DNA from: Laccaria trichodermophora
Lineage: Eukaryota > Basidiomycota > Agaricomycetes > Agaricales > Hydnangiaceae
NCBI GenBank assembly: GCA_018417955.1
Contig: JACTVC010000003.1
Coordinates: 62,001 to 126,000, forward strand
Direction of reading: 5' to 3'
DNA length: 64,000 nt
Below the pieces are notes generated by a model. It was not told the DNA's origin and made no database searches. It saw nothing but the letters and a program-made list of their open reading frames with translations. Below, one piece after another: positions 39,071 to 50,194 of the stretch. A program made the position numbers and the translations under genes. Within the stretch, counting starts at the first letter, position 1. Each line of letters starts with the position of its first letter.

Positions 39071-39494
39071 TCACCCATTTCGCGGCCCAAAAACGCAACC
39101 CACCCATTCTGCATCGTCGGCTGCCTATTCTCTCGGAGAAGAACCAGCTGAATCTAAGCGCGTTCCCTCTGAGTCCGCATGCTCTCCCTCTCCCATCCCG
39201 CAACGTATATCCCACTACAACGAATCAAATTGCCGCTCTCTGAATCGACGTCCATCCATTGCGACCTCCTTATGCTGAAATTCACAACCTGAAGGCCCTA
39301 ACCCCCGCCTCCCATCCGTATTCCATGAAAGCGATCAAACCCTCTTTACTCCCTACCAGAAATGAGTGCTAGCCGAAGAAGCAAATTCGGCATTGGACGA
39401 GACATCTATAGGGCTCGATGGGATTGAACAGACAGACGAGGGTGTGAGGCTTATAAAAGGGGAATCCTGAGGGGAACGAGAGTCAGAGGCGAGA

Positions 39495-40495
39495 TTGAGA
39501 AGGGCAGAGATACTTGGTCCGTGTTGCTTTGCTTTAGGATGTTTCAGCGCTCTTTACCATTGCTGTTCTGGCCAGTAGTGCCGGAGGGGCGTTGATGCTG
39601 TGCTGACGCAAGTTCGTCTTCACTGGTTAACGTTTTTACCAACCTTCGCCTTACAGCTACTATCAACGTCATTGCTCCTCTCCGGACCCACGGGAATACG
39701 ACGCGAAATAGCACCCACGTGCTACAGACCGACTAAACGCCTTCGGGGCCGTTCAAGTTGGACGCCCATAGGCTGCAAAACCAGAGAACGTGCAGGCTCA
39801 TAACCATGCTAACAGCTGACCTTCTGGCTTTTTGTGTAGTGTAAGTTTGAAGCATCAGACTGGCGATGTGTTCAATGAAAGAAGTGAGCTTATGTACCGT
39901 TATTTTTCGTGGAGAGCCGACTTTGACGTGTTCTTAGATGACGTTGACATACATGAAGTGTTGTGGACACGTTAAATTGCTTTCTTGATGTAAGTGACCA
40001 TTTACTCACCAAAGGACACTGCCCAAGATTGAGGGCTCAATTTGGGCAGAGGAAAATGGGGCACGGCCTTATGGATGGTTGAAGAGGTGGGAAGGCTAAG
40101 GTGAGGAGAACTTGAATCAGATTCCATGCTGGTTCCATGAATGGGACACATGGGGAGTGCATTAAGGAATAACTTCAATGATGCCAGTATAATATAGTAC
40201 CTTCCTTTCTGCATTGTCATTTTTTGTAACTATACTCTTTTAAATTTCTCAACACATGTGAGAAGCAATGTTGCTTGAACAGTTTGAGTATATCTTGGCT
40301 GTATATATACAATGATAACCTTACAATATCATGAGTCAGATCTACTATCTATCCTACTGAAACTTGAAATGAGAATTTATGGTCTCATAAATTTCATAAT
40401 ATTACAATACCTTTTTCTTCAAAATCTTTGAAAGTTTGCTTGCAATTTTGGAAATATGGTGAGCTAATATTATGAATTTGTGAATTAACTAGGCT
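39495..40495. other. Intergenic, AT-rich toward the NLR gene
   Basis: No gene was recognised. Base composition becomes clearly AT-rich after about 40.2 kb and stays so through the NLR gene. The 3' UTR of that gene should lie at 40.2-40.5 kb. Confidence 0.35.
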
Positions 40496-43400
40496 CTAGA
40501 GTAAGTAATACCCACCTATTTTTTTTGAGTTATTTCCTGAGGTATTTCTATTGGCTAGAGATACCATTACTGCAAGTATTTCCACTGCATTGACTGTTTC
40601 TGGATGTTCATCTCCAAGAGTCTCCCTCCTTACATCTACAACTTGGGTTTCAAGCTTGACTGCATCTTCATATTTTTGTAGATAGTAAGACGTTATTGCA
40701 AGATTTTCTATTACACTGAGTGTATCTGGGTGTTCTTCTCCAAGAAGTCTTCTTCTCATATCTAGAACCTGTATGTGCAGCTTCTCAGCATCTGCACATT
40801 TTCCTAAATTCCGATGTGTAACTGCAAGATTATCCATAGCACTAATTGTCTTGGGGTGTTCTTGTCCATATAGCTTGTATCTCATATCTAGAACTTTGAT
40901 TTGTAGATTCTCTGCATCTCCATATCTTCCTAGACTCTGATATGTAACTGCAAGATTATTCATGGCAGTGAATGTGTCTGGGTGTTGTTCTCCAATAAGT
41001 CTGTTTCTCATATCCAGAACTTGGAGTTGGAGCTTTTCTGCAGCTGTGTATTTTCCCAAACTGTGATATGTTGTTGCAAGGTTATTCATGGCACTGATTG
41101 TATCTGGGTGTTCTTGTCCAAGACATCTGTTTCTTAGATCTAGAACTTGGACTTGTAGCTTCTCTGCATCTCCATGTTTTCCAAGAATATCATATGTGTT
41201 AGCAAGATTACTCATGGCACTAATTGTATCTGGGTGTTCTTCTCCAAGAAGCCTGTTTCTCATAGCCAGAACTTGGATTTTGAGCCTCTCTGCATCTGGG
41301 TATTTTCCTAGACTCTCATATGTAGCTGCAAGGTTACCCATGGATGAGAGGGTCTTTGGGTGTTCTTGTCCCAGAAGTCTGTTTCTTAGATCTAGAACTT
41401 TGATTTGTAGCTGCTCTGCATCTGCATGTTTTCCTAGACTCTCATGTGTATTTGCCAGATTATTCATGGCACTAATTGTATCTGGGTGTTCTTCTCCAAG
41501 TAGCCTGTTTCTCATAGCCAGAACTTGAATTTTGAGCTTCTCTGCATCTGCATATTTTCCTAGACTTTCATATGTAGCTGCAAGATTACCCATGGCTGAG
41601 ATTGTATCTGGGTGCTCTTCTCCAAGAAGTCTGTTACTTGGGTCTAGAACTTTGATTTGTAGCTTCTCTGCATCTGCATATTTTCCTAAACTCTGATATG
41701 TAACTGCAAGGTTACTCATGGCACTGATTGTTGCTGGGTGTTTTTCTCCAAAAATTCTGTTTCTCATATCCAGAACTTGAATTTTTAGCTTCTCTGCATC
41801 TGCATATTTTCCTAAACTTTCATATGTATTTGCAAGATTACCCATGGCCCAGATTGTATCTGGGTGTTCTTCCCCAAGAAGTTTGTTTCTCATATCCAGA
41901 ACTTGTATTTGCAGCTTCTCTGCATCTGCAGATTTTCCTAGACTCTCATATGTAGCTGCAAGGTTACCCATGGATGAGATGGTCTTTGGGTGTTCAAGTC
42001 CAAGAAGTCTGCTTCTTAGATCTAGAACTTTGATTTGTAGCTGCTCTGCATCTGCATATTTTCCTAGACTCTCATATGTATTTGCAAGATTATTCATGGC
42101 ACGAATTGTAGCTGGGTGTTCTTCTCCAAAAAGCCTGTATCTTATACAAAGAACTTGGATTTTGAGTCTCTCTGCATCTCCATATTTTCCTAGAATCTCA
42201 TATGTAGCTGCAAGATTACCCATGGCTGAGATTGTATCTGGGTGTTCTTCTCCAAGAAGTCTGTTTCTTAAATTTAGAACTTTGATATGTAGCTTCTCTG
42301 CATCTGCATATTGGCCTAGACCCACATATGTAATTGCAAGATTATTCATGGCAGTAATTGTATCTGGGTGTTCTTCTCCAATAAGTCTGTTTCTCATATC
42401 CACAACTTGAATTTTGAGCTTCTCTGCATCTGCATATTTTCCTTGACTCTGATATGTAGCTGCAAGGTTACTCATAGCAGTGATTGTATCTGGGTGTTCT
42501 TCTCCAAGAAGTCTCTTTCTTAGATATAAAACTTTGATTTGTAGCTTCTCTGCACCTGCATGTTTTCCTAGACTCTCATATGTATTTGCAAGATTACCCA
42601 TAGCTGATATTGTATCCTGATGTTCTTCTCCAAGAAGTTTGTTTCTCAGATGTACAACTTTGATTTGTAGCTTCTCTGCATCTGCATATTTTCCTAGACT
42701 CTGATATGTAATTGCAAGGTTACTCATGGCACTAATTGTATGTGGGTGCTCTTCTCCAAAATATGTGTTTATCATATCCAGAACTTGGATTTTGAACTTC
42801 TCTGCATCTGCATATTTCCCTAAACTCTCATATGTAGCTGCAAGGTTACTTATGGCTGAGATTGTATCTGGGTGATCCTCTCCAAGAGTTCTGCTTCTTG
42901 CATCCAGCACTTGAATTTGAAACTGCTCTGCTTCATGATTGTACCCCTGTTCTATCAACAATCTCCCAAACTTCTCATGAGCATCATCAAAGTACCTGTC
43001 AACCTCCTCCTTCTTTGCCATTAGACTGTTGGCTCTCAAATGGGTGACCAAAATTCTTCTAAATTGGTATGGCTGCACATCAAAGTCTTCTGGCAGAGAG
43101 CCAGCTAACATTACATATGCTGTCAAACAGTATTTCTGTCTATTTTCTGGGGACATTCTGTCTCTTCCCCATGCATGAATGAGTGGATGCATGGTATAGG
43201 TACCATTAGATGAAGCCATTTTAATCAGGCTAAAAGACAGTAATACTCGAACTCCCTCTTTGAATACAAAATTATCCCATTTTCCTGTGGGATGAAGCTG
43301 AAGCAGTGTATGGTCTATTATGGAGCTGGCAAGAGGTAGAACAGAACTCTGCTTGTTATCTCCATATTTCTTATATTCTTGAGTAGCAGCATAAGAAAAT

Positions 43401-44519
43401 ATCTCTTCAGTAATGCCATCAAAATGAAAGAAGGCAAATATTGCTAGCAGAAACATTGCACTCTTAGCTCCATCAACTATTTGTAAATCATTACTTTTAG
43501 CTCTTTGCTGAATTTCCTTGAATGAGAGCTCCCAAGTCCCATACACAGATCTGTTGTATTTAGATGCCCCTTTAAAAGCTGGGTAAGATAATAATTTATC
43601 TCTATATTGAGAATATTCATCAAGATAGTCTCTGATATCTGTGTCCCCATAAGCAATGAAAGCACCAGCCTGATCAATGGCCAGAGGAATGCAAAAGAGC
43701 TCATGTACAATCTTGGAAGCCTCAGTTTGTAAATCCTCCTGAGAGTCATCCAAACAAGCAGCCTTTAAAAGTAAAGAAATGGCATCATTTTCTTCCATTT
43801 CTTTCACCTCAAGAGAATTCTCATGTAAAGTCAAATGTTTTAAACCAGAGTTGCGACTAGTTATCAGGATATTCCCTCCTAGCCCAGATGGAAAATATTG
43901 CTCTAGTTCTTCAGGCATCAAATTATCAGCATTATCAAAGACCATAGCATAGTTTTCTCTTAGACAGCTGATCCACCACAGAGCAGATTGAGGTGAACCA
44001 TCCAGTGCAGAAGAGTGAGCCTCAGGAAGGTTACAGATTCCCTTCAATCCCTGTGTGATTGTATCAATGGAAGATGCATCAATCCAGAAAACATGGGAAA
44101 ACCTGGGGACAAATCAGTAATAAGCACTCAGTAGGATGATAAAGTACATGCCAGTCAGACATATCCTCAATGAACCTCAAACAAATTTGAGTCTTCCCAA
44201 TGCCGCCCATGCCATACAACAAGAAGAATTTTCGAGGGCGGAGTTTATCATTGCTTTCCTCAGTAAAATGTTCCTTCAGTTTTGCTAGAATGTCGGTCCG
44301 CCCCGTGAACCGGATACTTGAGTTTGGCTTTACAGGAACTGCTGCATCAGACGTCATTCTGTTGCCACTGCTAGTGTAGTAATTGATCTGTGGAAAATAC
44401 CAATCAGTTTGTGATGAGAGACGGTATCAGAGAACTTCACTTACAGTATCGGCAGCCATAAATGTGCCGCCTCTTATCACGACATTCTGAGCACCTTGAA
44501 GAATATGTTTTCCACTCAT
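40496..44519 (-). CDS. NB-ARC/TPR receptor 1 (fungal NLR-type STAND protein)
   Basis: Three coding exons: 44445-44519, 44152-44387, 40496-44102; 1305 residues. Exon 1 (25 residues) carries LQGAQNVVIRGGTF. Exon 2 and the start of exon 3 form the NB-ARC domain: RFTGRTDILAKL, P-loop GMGGIGKTQI, Walker B YAMVFDNAD, GGNILITSRN, IPLAIDQAGAF, and HPLIHAWGRDRM at the MHD position. A 42-residue TPR array of kinesin-light-chain/TPR_10 type follows, 19 units counted by the G-E-E-H-P-D-T-I motif. STAND NTPases of this form are thought to be ATP- or GTP-dependent switches that oligomerise on ligand binding by the repeats; the ligand is unknown. The second intron (44103-44151) needs a GC donor. A probable 5' UTR intron lies at 44676-44823. 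Coding sequence is AT-richer than its neighbours. Confidence 0.9.
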
Positions 44520-44823
44520 GTTGGAAACGTAGCAGATGGGGGCGAAAGAAAGAAGCAAGAACTTGGGCGCAACAGACCCCATCCTGCCACATGTTGACCA
44601 TGAGGCATCTTTCGCATTTTGCCGGGGCACATGAACTTGATCAAGTGCTCGCTCAAAACAGCTCAACATTGTCACCTGTCCCATGTACCATGTACCATTG
44701 GGCGCTCAGAACCTGGTTCAAAGTGCAAATATTTCAGCGCATGGCTATCATAATCGAATGCGACGTCGTCACATAGGTCAGTTTTCTTCGTTGTGGGCGT
44801 GGGCTGCCCTTCAACAAACTTAC

Positions 44824-45639
44824 CCATTGAAAACTTGTTGAACCCGTTAGCCATCTTTGCAAGCACAGGCCAGGGATTCGATGCCAGAAGTCGTACGTAC
44901 ACTTAGGCGCGCTATTCATCCTTCGGAAAGCAGAGTGAAATATCGACTGGGGCAAGGGACGTAGGTTTGGTTGGCGCCATCACTTGTCAGTGACACAGTC
45001 TCTCCCACTGCTTGGTAGTCGTATTGCATCACCGAATCTTGCTGCGTATCCTCCCGTCGTTTCCCTCTCCCTCGCTCAACGCAACCTACTAACAACTCTC
45101 CAGAACACTCAATGAGATCTTCCGTCCCCGGTCCCCACCCTTCATCTCAAACAGTCGCGACTACTCCGCACGGCGCATCTCCGAAAGTCCGACCCTTCCC
45201 TCCCCAGTTTCTTTTCAACCTTTCTCCTCTCTCCCTCTTCGTTTGAAACCTCCTTTCTTCGAAACTCTCTTTCACCCGTTTCCTCCGCGTCTCCTCTCCT
45301 CTTCCCTCCTCCCGTCTACTTCCAAATTACCTCAAATCTTTTGTCGCTACTCACTCGTTCCAAGCTAATGCCTCTAGATACCTAAGCACATCCACTATCC
45401 CCGTTATGCATGACCGCTCTCTCACAATATAAGTAGCCTCCGGGACATGATGCTCAGAGTGTGGGTCGTGAAAAAGAGAGATGTGTATGCGCGTCGAAAG
45501 GTCAACACGGGCGAGTGCATCCACATCTACACCGGACAGTTCCATCGGATACACGGCATCGCTCTTGATGGTGATCTGGGCATAACCGTTCCCTATGGGA
45601 CGGTGCTACTAGGTCTGTTCTGTTCACTTCGCAACTAAC
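44824..45639. other. Upstream of NLR 1, no gene
   Basis: The first part (to about 44.9 kb) is homologous to the upstream region of NLR 2 and so belongs to the duplicated promoter/5' UTR. The 45.0-45.35 kb part is pyrimidine-rich. No coding frame was supported. Confidence 0.4.
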
Positions 45640-45790
45640 GACCGCCTCAGCGAAATCCTCGCCCTGCAAGGCCACACAGCCCTCATCTGCCGACTCCAAC
45701 TTGCTATACATCCTCCCTCCATTCACCTGACACCAATGCCCCTCCACCCAGTGATCACTGGGGACTCACCAGGAGAGATGGAAGTTGGAA
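45640..45790 (-). pseudogene. Remnant of the GFWC small-protein family
   Basis: A short minus-strand piece reads DHWVEGHWCQVNGGRMYSKL, which aligns with WVEGFWCKVKSERDIYRLG at 46068 and WVHGFWCGVESREVVYQLG at 49006. The flanking text is out of frame or lost. Considered a decayed third copy. Confidence 0.5.
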
Positions 45791-46067
45791 TGCAGCGAAA
45801 AAGAAATCGCTGACCCCATGGCTTCCTTGATTTCATCCGGAAATAAGGACGGGTTAGTATGTAAGAATCGTATCAAACAGTCACATCGACAAGGCTGGAA
45901 GCAGGCCGAAAGCATGTGTTCAACTAATCAAGAAAATACAAATTACAGAATATGCTGAAATAGTTAACACGATGTTCGAAATTGGAGCGAGGCGAAAGAA
46001 ATATACACAACCCTGATAAGCTCAAAAATTTGGACGGAACCCACCCTGCTCAGGTGTTCACTTGAAG

Positions 46068-46628
46068 TTACTCGAGCAACTCCCCATCACCCCGCCAACA
46101 AAGCAGCGCCAGAACCGACTCTTGCGGGAGCGGTTTTCTCCACTCTCTATTCACCATCTTCTGAAACACAATACTATTCATCCTGAAGTTCCCTCCCATA
46201 AGTTTGCCTCCCAGGCGGTAGATATCCCTCTCCGACTTCACCTTACACCAAAATCCTTCCACCCACCGGCCAGCCAATTCACTGGGTGCTCTGACGAGAA
46301 CCTGAATCCCCTTCCACGTCTTGACCATAAAAGTCCGGATTCTGGCTTGTGTGAAATTTTCTGGGTAGGTGAGGTGCAAGGAACTCCAGATGTCTCGGTT
46401 TAGAAAGGATTCCAAGAAAAAATAGCCTGGATGTGAAAGTTCAGGAAATGGAGGCGGTGGACCATAGATTTTCATGTGGTAGAATCTCTTTTCCATGATG
46501 GTCATCCCACGAGTTTTTTCGTCTACCCACTTCTCCAAATTATCCTGCTCACTGCTGGGAATTTTCAGCCTTGAATAGTGGATACAGTGCAATCGACGTA
46601 CGAGTATCCCTCCATATCTTTCAATCAA
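46068..46628 (-). CDS. Hypothetical protein, GFWC family member 1
   Basis: A 186-residue frame with no recognised domain that is clearly related to the protein at 49006. Shared positions include EKTRGM, E+RFY, YGxPPPxP, PGxFxL, ARI, WKGxQVLVxAP, WVxGFWC and a C-terminal ALLCWxGD. Aromatic and Pro residues are unusually frequent. No signal peptide or membrane span was seen. Conservation across two diverged copies shows it is a real coding sequence. It lies between the two NLR genes; any functional link is speculation. An upstream exon may exist. Confidence 0.65.
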   Translation of the reverse strand: MIERYGGILVRRLHCIHYSRLKIPSSEQDNLEKWVDEKTRGMTIMEKRFYHMKIYGPPPPFPELSHPGYFFLESFLNRDIWSSLHLTYPENFTQARIRTFMVKTWKGIQVLVRAPSELAGRWVEGFWCKVKSERDIYRLGGKLMGGNFRMNSIVFQKMVNREWRKPLPQESVLALLCWRGDGELLE

Positions 46629-49005
46629 AAAAGGTGGGTAGTAAAGCCCACCCCCGTGACGTTTCTCGATAAAGAATGATTGGGGTGGACGTTAGAAGGG
46701 CAACAACAGCTGAGTCGCGACTGTTTATTTGTGTTTCAAGATCTGAAACCGTTCCAAAAACAAAGCCATGCAAGAACTACATCAAGAGTTCGGACTCAAC
46801 GCTCAAGACTTCACTGTTTAAGCTGTTATTGATTGGTTTTCATGATGTAGTAGGCAAGGTTTACTTGGGTGATGAAGGCGACCGTCGCTGATGAATTTTA
46901 GAACATTCTCTCATTTTAGGTCTATCGGTAATAAGTGAGATTTGAAAGGTGGATAGTAAAATCAAGGAAAACGAACCTGTGTGCGTGACGCCGCAACATC
47001 TGTGCATGAGTGAAGGCCGAAGCAAACCTGCTTCGCGATTTGTTTGACAAGTCTGTGCCGTAGACTCCGTTTGCGTCGAAACCGAAGACCAAGCCGCCCT
47101 GGACTTTGTTTCGACGGCGTTTGATGCGGCGGACTTAGCTTCTCACCCAGGACCCTCATTACCATGGATACGTATGCACCGCTGGGCTTTTTGTGTTTAA
47201 ATTTATCGAGGAAGCGGATGTCATGAGAAAATCCGGAATGGGCGTGACAATGTAGGTGAGTTGGGGTTTGACGAAGTGGGGGTGAACTGGCGGTGTGGAC
47301 GAGTAACGGGTCTCTCTCGAGTAATGTTGCGGCGCTTGACGAGAGGACTGCTACGACTTACAACCAGGGCCTTTTTTCAAGTAAGAAGTCAGCAAGCTAT
47401 ATCAGGTTGTGGATAGGAAGATCGACCTCGTCCCCGATGGCGTTCAAAAAAGCCTTGAAAGCTCTCTTCAAATTGAATCCGCAATAATGGCAAGGATGCG
47501 TCTGTCGTGAGGTGACTGTTCAGAGTATCATGGAGTATATTTTGGGCGAGAAAAAGAAAGTCGTACCTCCCAGTCTTCCTTAAGCTTCGTCACGTATGAG
47601 TCGCATCCTTCGAGTCTGGCAGTCTTTCCTGACTCCTGGAGGCCACCCGCTATCAGGAAGAATCAGAAATCAAAGCAAACTCACCTTTTCTTCAAAATCC
47701 TTGTCTTTCGAATGCTGCTGGTCTATGAAAAACCGCCGGAATTCCACCCAGTAACATTGGTTATGAGCCCGGCCTTGCAGCCTCTGGATCAAGGGACCTG
47801 CAGTCTGCAGATTGTTGCCAGTGAAAGTCCAATTTGAATAGCCCCGAACGCGTTTTGGCCCGTGGATAGCGCGTGGGCACCGATTCAGACTGTATTCCTG
47901 CGATGCCGAGAGGGGCGATGAGGTTTCTGGTCGTCGTAGGTGGCGGTAGTTGGGCGGTAGTTGGGTTTGAGTTAACCACGGCATCAGCGGCCCGGCTTCT
48001 TTCCGAATCGGGTCCATTGCACTTTACGTCGTTCGCAGCTTTACTTCCGACATCAAAGACGCTGACCAGACGAGTAATGGGGAAGTCTGTGCAACCCAAT
48101 GTAGAACGCGCCAAAGTCGTGCTTCAGGTCTCCCAACAACTTGGCTTGGCCCCTGCGAAATGATGGGTTCAAGGTGAGTTCGTGCTACCACCTCTTCCGG
48201 TCGCGATTTACAATTGAATTCACAGAGTTGTTGTGTAAATAAACGATAGTATTCAGAGATTCTCCAAATCTACATGCCTTAAACCATCGATGCACTGCGC
48301 GCCCTGTTCAATGATGCATCCTCGGATTCCCTCTCTATGCAGAATCACAGTCTACTTCTTCCTTTCTCCCCCTTTTACCCCACTGAACAAACCTACACCC
48401 TCACAGCGAAGATGCACAAGCTGTGATCAACGGCGCGTTAGAAACGACATCGGCCTTCCCGTCGGTCTCCTATCTACACTACTCAAGTTCACCGCCACCC
48501 CAAACACACTATAACCGTCAGGGATCCTCATCCGTCAGGCCATTCTTCGCTTCGCTTGATTTGATAGTTCCACATGACTGACGGACACTGGCACCGGGTT
48601 TCAAACGTAGTTGCGCTCTGGCGGCTTGTTCTCCGAATGTCCTCAACAAGACTCTGGGATTCCTTCTCCTCTCAATGTGGTCCAAGACGAGTTGAAGGCC
48701 TCCGCTGCTCATCTCCTTGTCGACATGTCGACCTTGGCGATTGTCCGCACAGAATTCTTATGATGGGTGCGAAGACGATGAAACTCATATACATATAGTG
48801 GTTCATCAGTGAGTCCCTTATGCTGTAGGCTGTGAGCGAGAGTGACAGTGAACGTTTTTTTCTTCTTCTAGAAATGCTCCTGAACGCCATCTACTATGGG
48901 TACTTCGGGTCTTGACAAGGGGCAGATTGGTTTGTCCAATTCATATTATACGATTGTTAAAATAACTTTGACAAAACGAATCAGCTCAAAAGATGAAAAG
49001 CCTGC
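46629..49005. other. Gene-poor interval with a possible F-box relic
   Basis: Most of this 2.4 kb holds no frame I can support. Near 48.60-48.67 kb the plus strand reads VSNVVALWRLVLRMSS, then TRLWDSFSS. This resembles the second helix of an agaricomycete F-box (V.HVC..WR.VALSTPRLW) and may be a decayed copy, but no first helix or downstream repeats were found. Confidence 0.3.
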
Positions 49006-49488
49006 CTACTCCGAGTCCAGCAACCGCTTGTCACCATCCCAACAGAGAATCATCGCACTGAACTCCAGCGTCTTCTCCCTTGACCATCGCCCATCCGCCT
49101 TCTTCTGAAAGAAAACTCGATCCAGCTCATAGTGTCCATCCAAATAATGGTCCCCCAACTGGTAAACAACCTCCCTCGACTCTACTCCACACCAAAATCC
49201 ATGCACCCAATCATCACCCAATTCCCGCGGAGCTTTCACGAGGACCTGCAAGCCTTTCCACTTCTTCACGACGTGATCCTGGATTCTGGCTTCGGCGAAC
49301 TCCGTTGGGGGCGCAAGGTGTATGCGAGTCCACATCTCTGGCTGGTTGAAGTCGTCCAAGCAGAAGAAGCCTGGAAATGGGAGTCGAGGGAGGGGAGGCG
49401 GACTTCCGTAGCGTTCTTGGAGATAGAACCGACGTTCTATTGTAGACATCCCACGAGTTTTCTCATTTTCGATTTTTTTCTGCCACAT
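49006..49488 (-). CDS. Hypothetical protein, GFWC family member 2
   Basis: At least 160 residues, paralogous to the gene at 46068. Similarity continues upstream of the ATG at 49488 (NPNSERR against IPSSEQD), so the true start is in an earlier exon or farther 5'. Same motifs: EKTRGM, YGSPPPLP, FPGFFCLDDF, WKGLQVLVKAP, WVHGFWCGVES and a C-terminal MILCWDGDKRLLD. No family was recognised. Confidence 0.65.
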   Translation of the reverse strand: MWQKKIENEKTRGMSTIERRFYLQERYGSPPPLPRLPFPGFFCLDDFNQPEMWTRIHLAPPTEFAEARIQDHVVKKWKGLQVLVKAPRELGDDWVHGFWCGVESREVVYQLGDHYLDGHYELDRVFFQKKADGRWSREKTLEFSAMILCWDGDKRLLDSE

Positions 49489-50194
49489 GCGGCGCTCACT
49501 ATTCGGATTTTTTTTGGTGGGTGGCTTGTGAACAAAGGCTGATCAACGTACAAATCTTCATCCATATTGCCGAAATGAATATTTCACTGGTTGTGGGCGT
49601 CGATTGTGAAGTCTGAGTTTATGTAAGACTTTTTTCCTTGGTGTAGTCCCATATAAAAAGTGCTTGTCACAATGCAGCTGCTCGAGGTTGGCGAGAGGGT
49701 TTTTTTCCTCGGAAAACTCAGAACCTGTGTTATTTAAGTTATGAGTAGTAGCTGGCGACAACTTGAAAGCTTCCAGATCAGAGTGTGAGCCCTTCAGCAT
49801 TCCTGATCAGGTCGCCCGTCCACTGCGAAAAAAAGAAAATACGTCGACAATTTCGATATCAGTGAATGTAGTTAACTAGTCGCAGAGCCTGGTATAACTC
49901 GTATTCCGGTAATTCCAGGAATCAGGACGTGAAATCGAGAGTGAAGTGGGGTGACGTTTCTTAACGTGAGGGCGATAGTGGGTCACGGTATCGATGTTAT
50001 CCCAGTCCCCTATATTGACGTTGGTTATATACAATGCTATTTTGTCTGAACATGAGTAGGGCATACACCCGCGTCGTGTAGTGTCATAAATACTTGAATA
50101 AAAAAGGCTGTCAGCGAACCATAAGTATGGGTAGAGTCTAGAGCAGTACCACTTCCATCACCCGCCTCTTCTCTCCTCTCCGAAAACAAGGATC
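49489..50194. other. Intergenic
   Basis: A minus-strand frame of 80 codons (49558-49800) could be a 5' exon of the GFWC gene 2, but no clean splice joins them. Nothing else was recognised. Confidence 0.3.

Larger units (their letters stand above)
35273..39494. repeat. Duplicated module, copy 2
   Basis: About 4.2 kb, collinear with 29754-33609, in direct orientation and about 5.5 kb downstream. It carries the tRNA-like head, a longer left flank than copy 1, an intact 547-residue gene, and a better-preserved plus-strand frame. It ends abruptly inside sequence homologous to the F-box pseudogene exon, which marks the duplication breakpoint. Confidence 0.8.

Noticed and set aside
41088..42410. 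Long plus-strand frames over the NLR 1 TPR array with repeated SGCSSPRSLFL-like text
   Set aside because: They are the antisense of a 126-bp repeat that happens to lack stops. The sense strand gives conserved TPR units.
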